Assembly: GCF_038050405.1 (NCBI RefSeq)
Contig: NZ_CP150900.1
Span: 3,720,001 to 3,784,000 of the forward strand
Length of the DNA: 64,000 bases
Origin: Paraburkholderia sp. IMGN_8
GTDB lineage: Bacteria; Pseudomonadota; Gammaproteobacteria; Burkholderiales; Burkholderiaceae
Direction: 5' to 3'
This document shows, one piece after another, positions 62,723 to 64,000 of the stretch. A program made the translations under genes and the position numbers. Position 1 is the stretch's first letter. Every line of letters starts with the position of its first letter. The notes beneath the pieces were generated by a model, which worked only from the letters and a program-made list of their open reading frames with translations, was not told the DNA's origin and ran no database searches.

Positions 62723-64000
62723 TCAGGCGCTGGCGCCGGCCGGCGCGCAGGCAGCGGCGACCGCGCGAACATCCAGCGCGCTCTTCGGCAGCGGATTGTT
62801 CGGACGCGTTTCGAGCCAGAAGCGGTACAGCGTGTTTTTGGCGGATTCGAGGCGATAGTTGCTGGTTGCGCGCATGTCGGAAAGCGGCGCGTAGTCGTTG
62901 CCGAGCGCGAGCATCGCGGCCTGCGCGGTGGCTTCGTGCCATTCGGCGTCGCGCAGCACGGCCTCGGCGTGCGTGGCGCGCTTCGGCGTGGCCGCCATGC
63001 CGCCGAATGCGATGCGCGGCTCGCGGATCACGTTACCGTCGGCGATGAACGAGAACGCTGCGCACACGGCCGAGATATCCGAGTCGAAGCGCTTCGAGAG
63101 TTTGTAGGTGCGAAATTGCAGATTCTCGCGTGCACCGGTGCGCGTCGGCACCTTCAACCCGACGACGAACTCATGCTCCGCCATGTCCTTCTTCTGATAC
63201 GCGAGGTACAGATCTTCGAGCGGCATTTCGCGTTCGATCTCGCCGCCGCGCACGATCACGCGCGCGCCGAGCGCGATCAGGCCGGGCATCGAATCGCCGA
63301 TCGGCGAGCCGTTCGCGATGTTGCCGCCGAGCGTGCCGGCATTGCGGATCGGCAGCGACGCGAAGCGTTGCCACATTTCGGTCAGCTCCGGGTACTGCCT
63401 GGCGATTTCCGCGTACGCGCTTTCGACAGTGACGCCGGCGCCGATCTCGATCCAGTCGTCGTTGGTTTCGAGCTTTTGCAGCTCGGCGATCTGGCCGACA
63501 TAGACGATGTTGCCGAGTTCGCGCATCTGCTTGGTGACCCACAGGCCGATATCGGTGCTGCCGGCGAGAATCCGCGCGGCGGGTTCCGCTTCCTTGATCC
63601 TGGCGAGGGCTTCGACGGTGCGCGGCGCGTCGAAATGCTGGCCGGCGTGCTGGTAGTGGAACGTGTCCGTGCGTTCGAGCGTGGCGAGCGTCGTCGCCAG
63701 CGCTTCGACATTGACCGGTGCTTTCGGCGCGGGGGCCTGGAACATGCGCACGGCCGCGTCGACGATCGGCCGGTAGCCCGTGCAGCGGCACAGATTGCCG
63801 GTCAGCGCGTTGCTGATCGCGTCGCGCGACGGCACGGTTTTGTTCGCGCAGCTATGTTCGTGGCCGTGCTTTTCGTACAGCGACCACATCGACATGACGA
63901 AGCCCGGCGTGCAGAAACCGCACTGCGAGCCGTGACACTCGACCATCGCCTCCTGAACCGGGTGCAGCGAGCCGTCCGGCTGGCGCAGGTCTTCTACGGT
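62723..64000 (-). CDS. xdhA: Xanthine dehydrogenase, iron-sulfur/FAD subunit, 5' end outside window
   Basis: The small subunit that passes electrons from the Mo centre through 2Fe-2S clusters to FAD. The frame is open past an internal ATG at 63946 to the window end, with in-frame sequence 'TVEDLRQPDGSLHPVQEA' before it, so the N-terminal first 2Fe-2S domain lies outside. Seen here: second cluster 'CHGSQCGFCTPGFVMSMW' and 'GNLCRCTGYRPI', then the FAD domain ('ARILAGSTDIGLWVTKQMRELGNIVYVGQI', 'ASLPIRNAGTLGGNIANGSPIGDSMPGLIALGA') and the CO-dehydrogenase-flavoprotein C-terminal domain. First gene of the operon xdhA-xdhB-xdhC. Confidence 0.95.
   Translation of the reverse strand, partial: TVEDLRQPDGSLHPVQEAMVECHGSQCGFCTPGFVMSMWSLYEKHGHEHSCANKTVPSRDAISNALTGNLCRCTGYRPIVDAAVRMFQAPAPKAPVNVEALATTLATLERTDTFHYQHAGQHFDAPRTVEALARIKEAEPAARILAGSTDIGLWVTKQMRELGNIVYVGQIAELQKLETNDDWIEIGAGVTVESAYAEIARQYPELTEMWQRFASLPIRNAGTLGGNIANGSPIGDSMPGLIALGARVIVRGGEIEREMPLEDLYLAYQKKDMAEHEFVVGLKVPTRTGARENLQFRTYKLSKRFDSDISAVCAAFSFIADGNVIREPRIAFGGMAATPKRATHAEAVLRDAEWHEATAQAAMLALGNDYAPLSDMRATSNYRLESAKNTLYRFWLETRPNNPLPKSALDVRAVAAACAPAGASA

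Noticed and set aside
60288..62858. An 856-codon plus-strand frame opposite xdhB
   Set aside because: His/Arg-rich antisense shadow of a conserved enzyme gene, a common effect in high-GC DNA.
1..64000. tRNA, rRNA, riboswitch or phage att sites
   Set aside because: No cloverleaf, rRNA-like or known riboswitch sequence was recognised on either strand, and no integrase or phage gene was seen.

Overview
The window reads as chromosomal DNA of a high-GC betaproteobacterium of the Burkholderia/Paraburkholderia type. This rests on codon use, LysR- and AraC-rich neighbourhoods, a Burkholderia-style exopolysaccharide (EPS) locus, a short lysine-rich protein that I recall as common in that group, and long repeat elements with a hyphenated hairpin. 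The assignment comes from gene content and recall, not from a search.

Bases 1 to about 42,400 are one large EPS region. At the left edge are the first third of a Wzz/Wzc-type tyrosine kinase gene, a Crp/Fnr regulator, a decayed 3' fragment of a second manC gene and a sigma-54-dependent activator. These look like the edge of a second, partly broken EPS locus. Then come a PAP2-type membrane protein, a double alpha/beta hydrolase, a glycosyltransferase overlapping a Wzx-type flippase, further glycosyltransferases, an acyltransferase 3, a Wzy-type polymerase, a GMC oxidoreductase, a hexapeptide acetyltransferase and an exported Ala/Pro-rich protein.

From 31,158 down to 19,865 on the minus strand lies the core operon: manC, a WbaP-type initiating sugar-phosphate transferase, a Wza lipoprotein, a Wzc tyrosine kinase, gmd, fcl and two glycosyltransferases. 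An AraC-family regulator sits just upstream. The precursor genes (manC, gmd, fcl, plus a GDP-mannose hydrolase at 35,672) predict a polymer built from GDP-mannose and GDP-L-fucose. UDP-glucose dehydrogenase and a tyrosine phosphatase are not in view, so the locus is not a plain copy of the cepacian cluster. From 33,048 to 42,401 is an unusual secreted set: two paralogous clan GH-A-like proteins (one exported, one lipoprotein), a PIG-L deacetylase fused to a lectin and FG-GAP region, and a second copy of the glycosyltransferase found at 8,282. Together these suggest a pathway that makes, exports, decorates, deacetylates and trims one polysaccharide.

Bases 42,500 to 64,000 are ordinary metabolism and transport: an APC permease with an SDR and a divergent AraC regulator; an MFS transporter, CoA-transferase and HMG-CoA-lyase-like set with an adjacent LysR gene; LysE and TauE exporters; a BON-domain protein; a TAXI binding protein; an HCCA-isomerase/DsbA-like protein with a LysR neighbour; and the xanthine dehydrogenase genes (3'-xdhC-xdhB-xdhA-5', xdhA running off the end). 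Two non-coding structures stand out here: a 1.1 kb element with two roughly 350 bp inverted arms (46,133-47,236), and an array of 49 bp hairpin units (49,005-49,197) in which one diverged unit keeps its stem through paired base changes.
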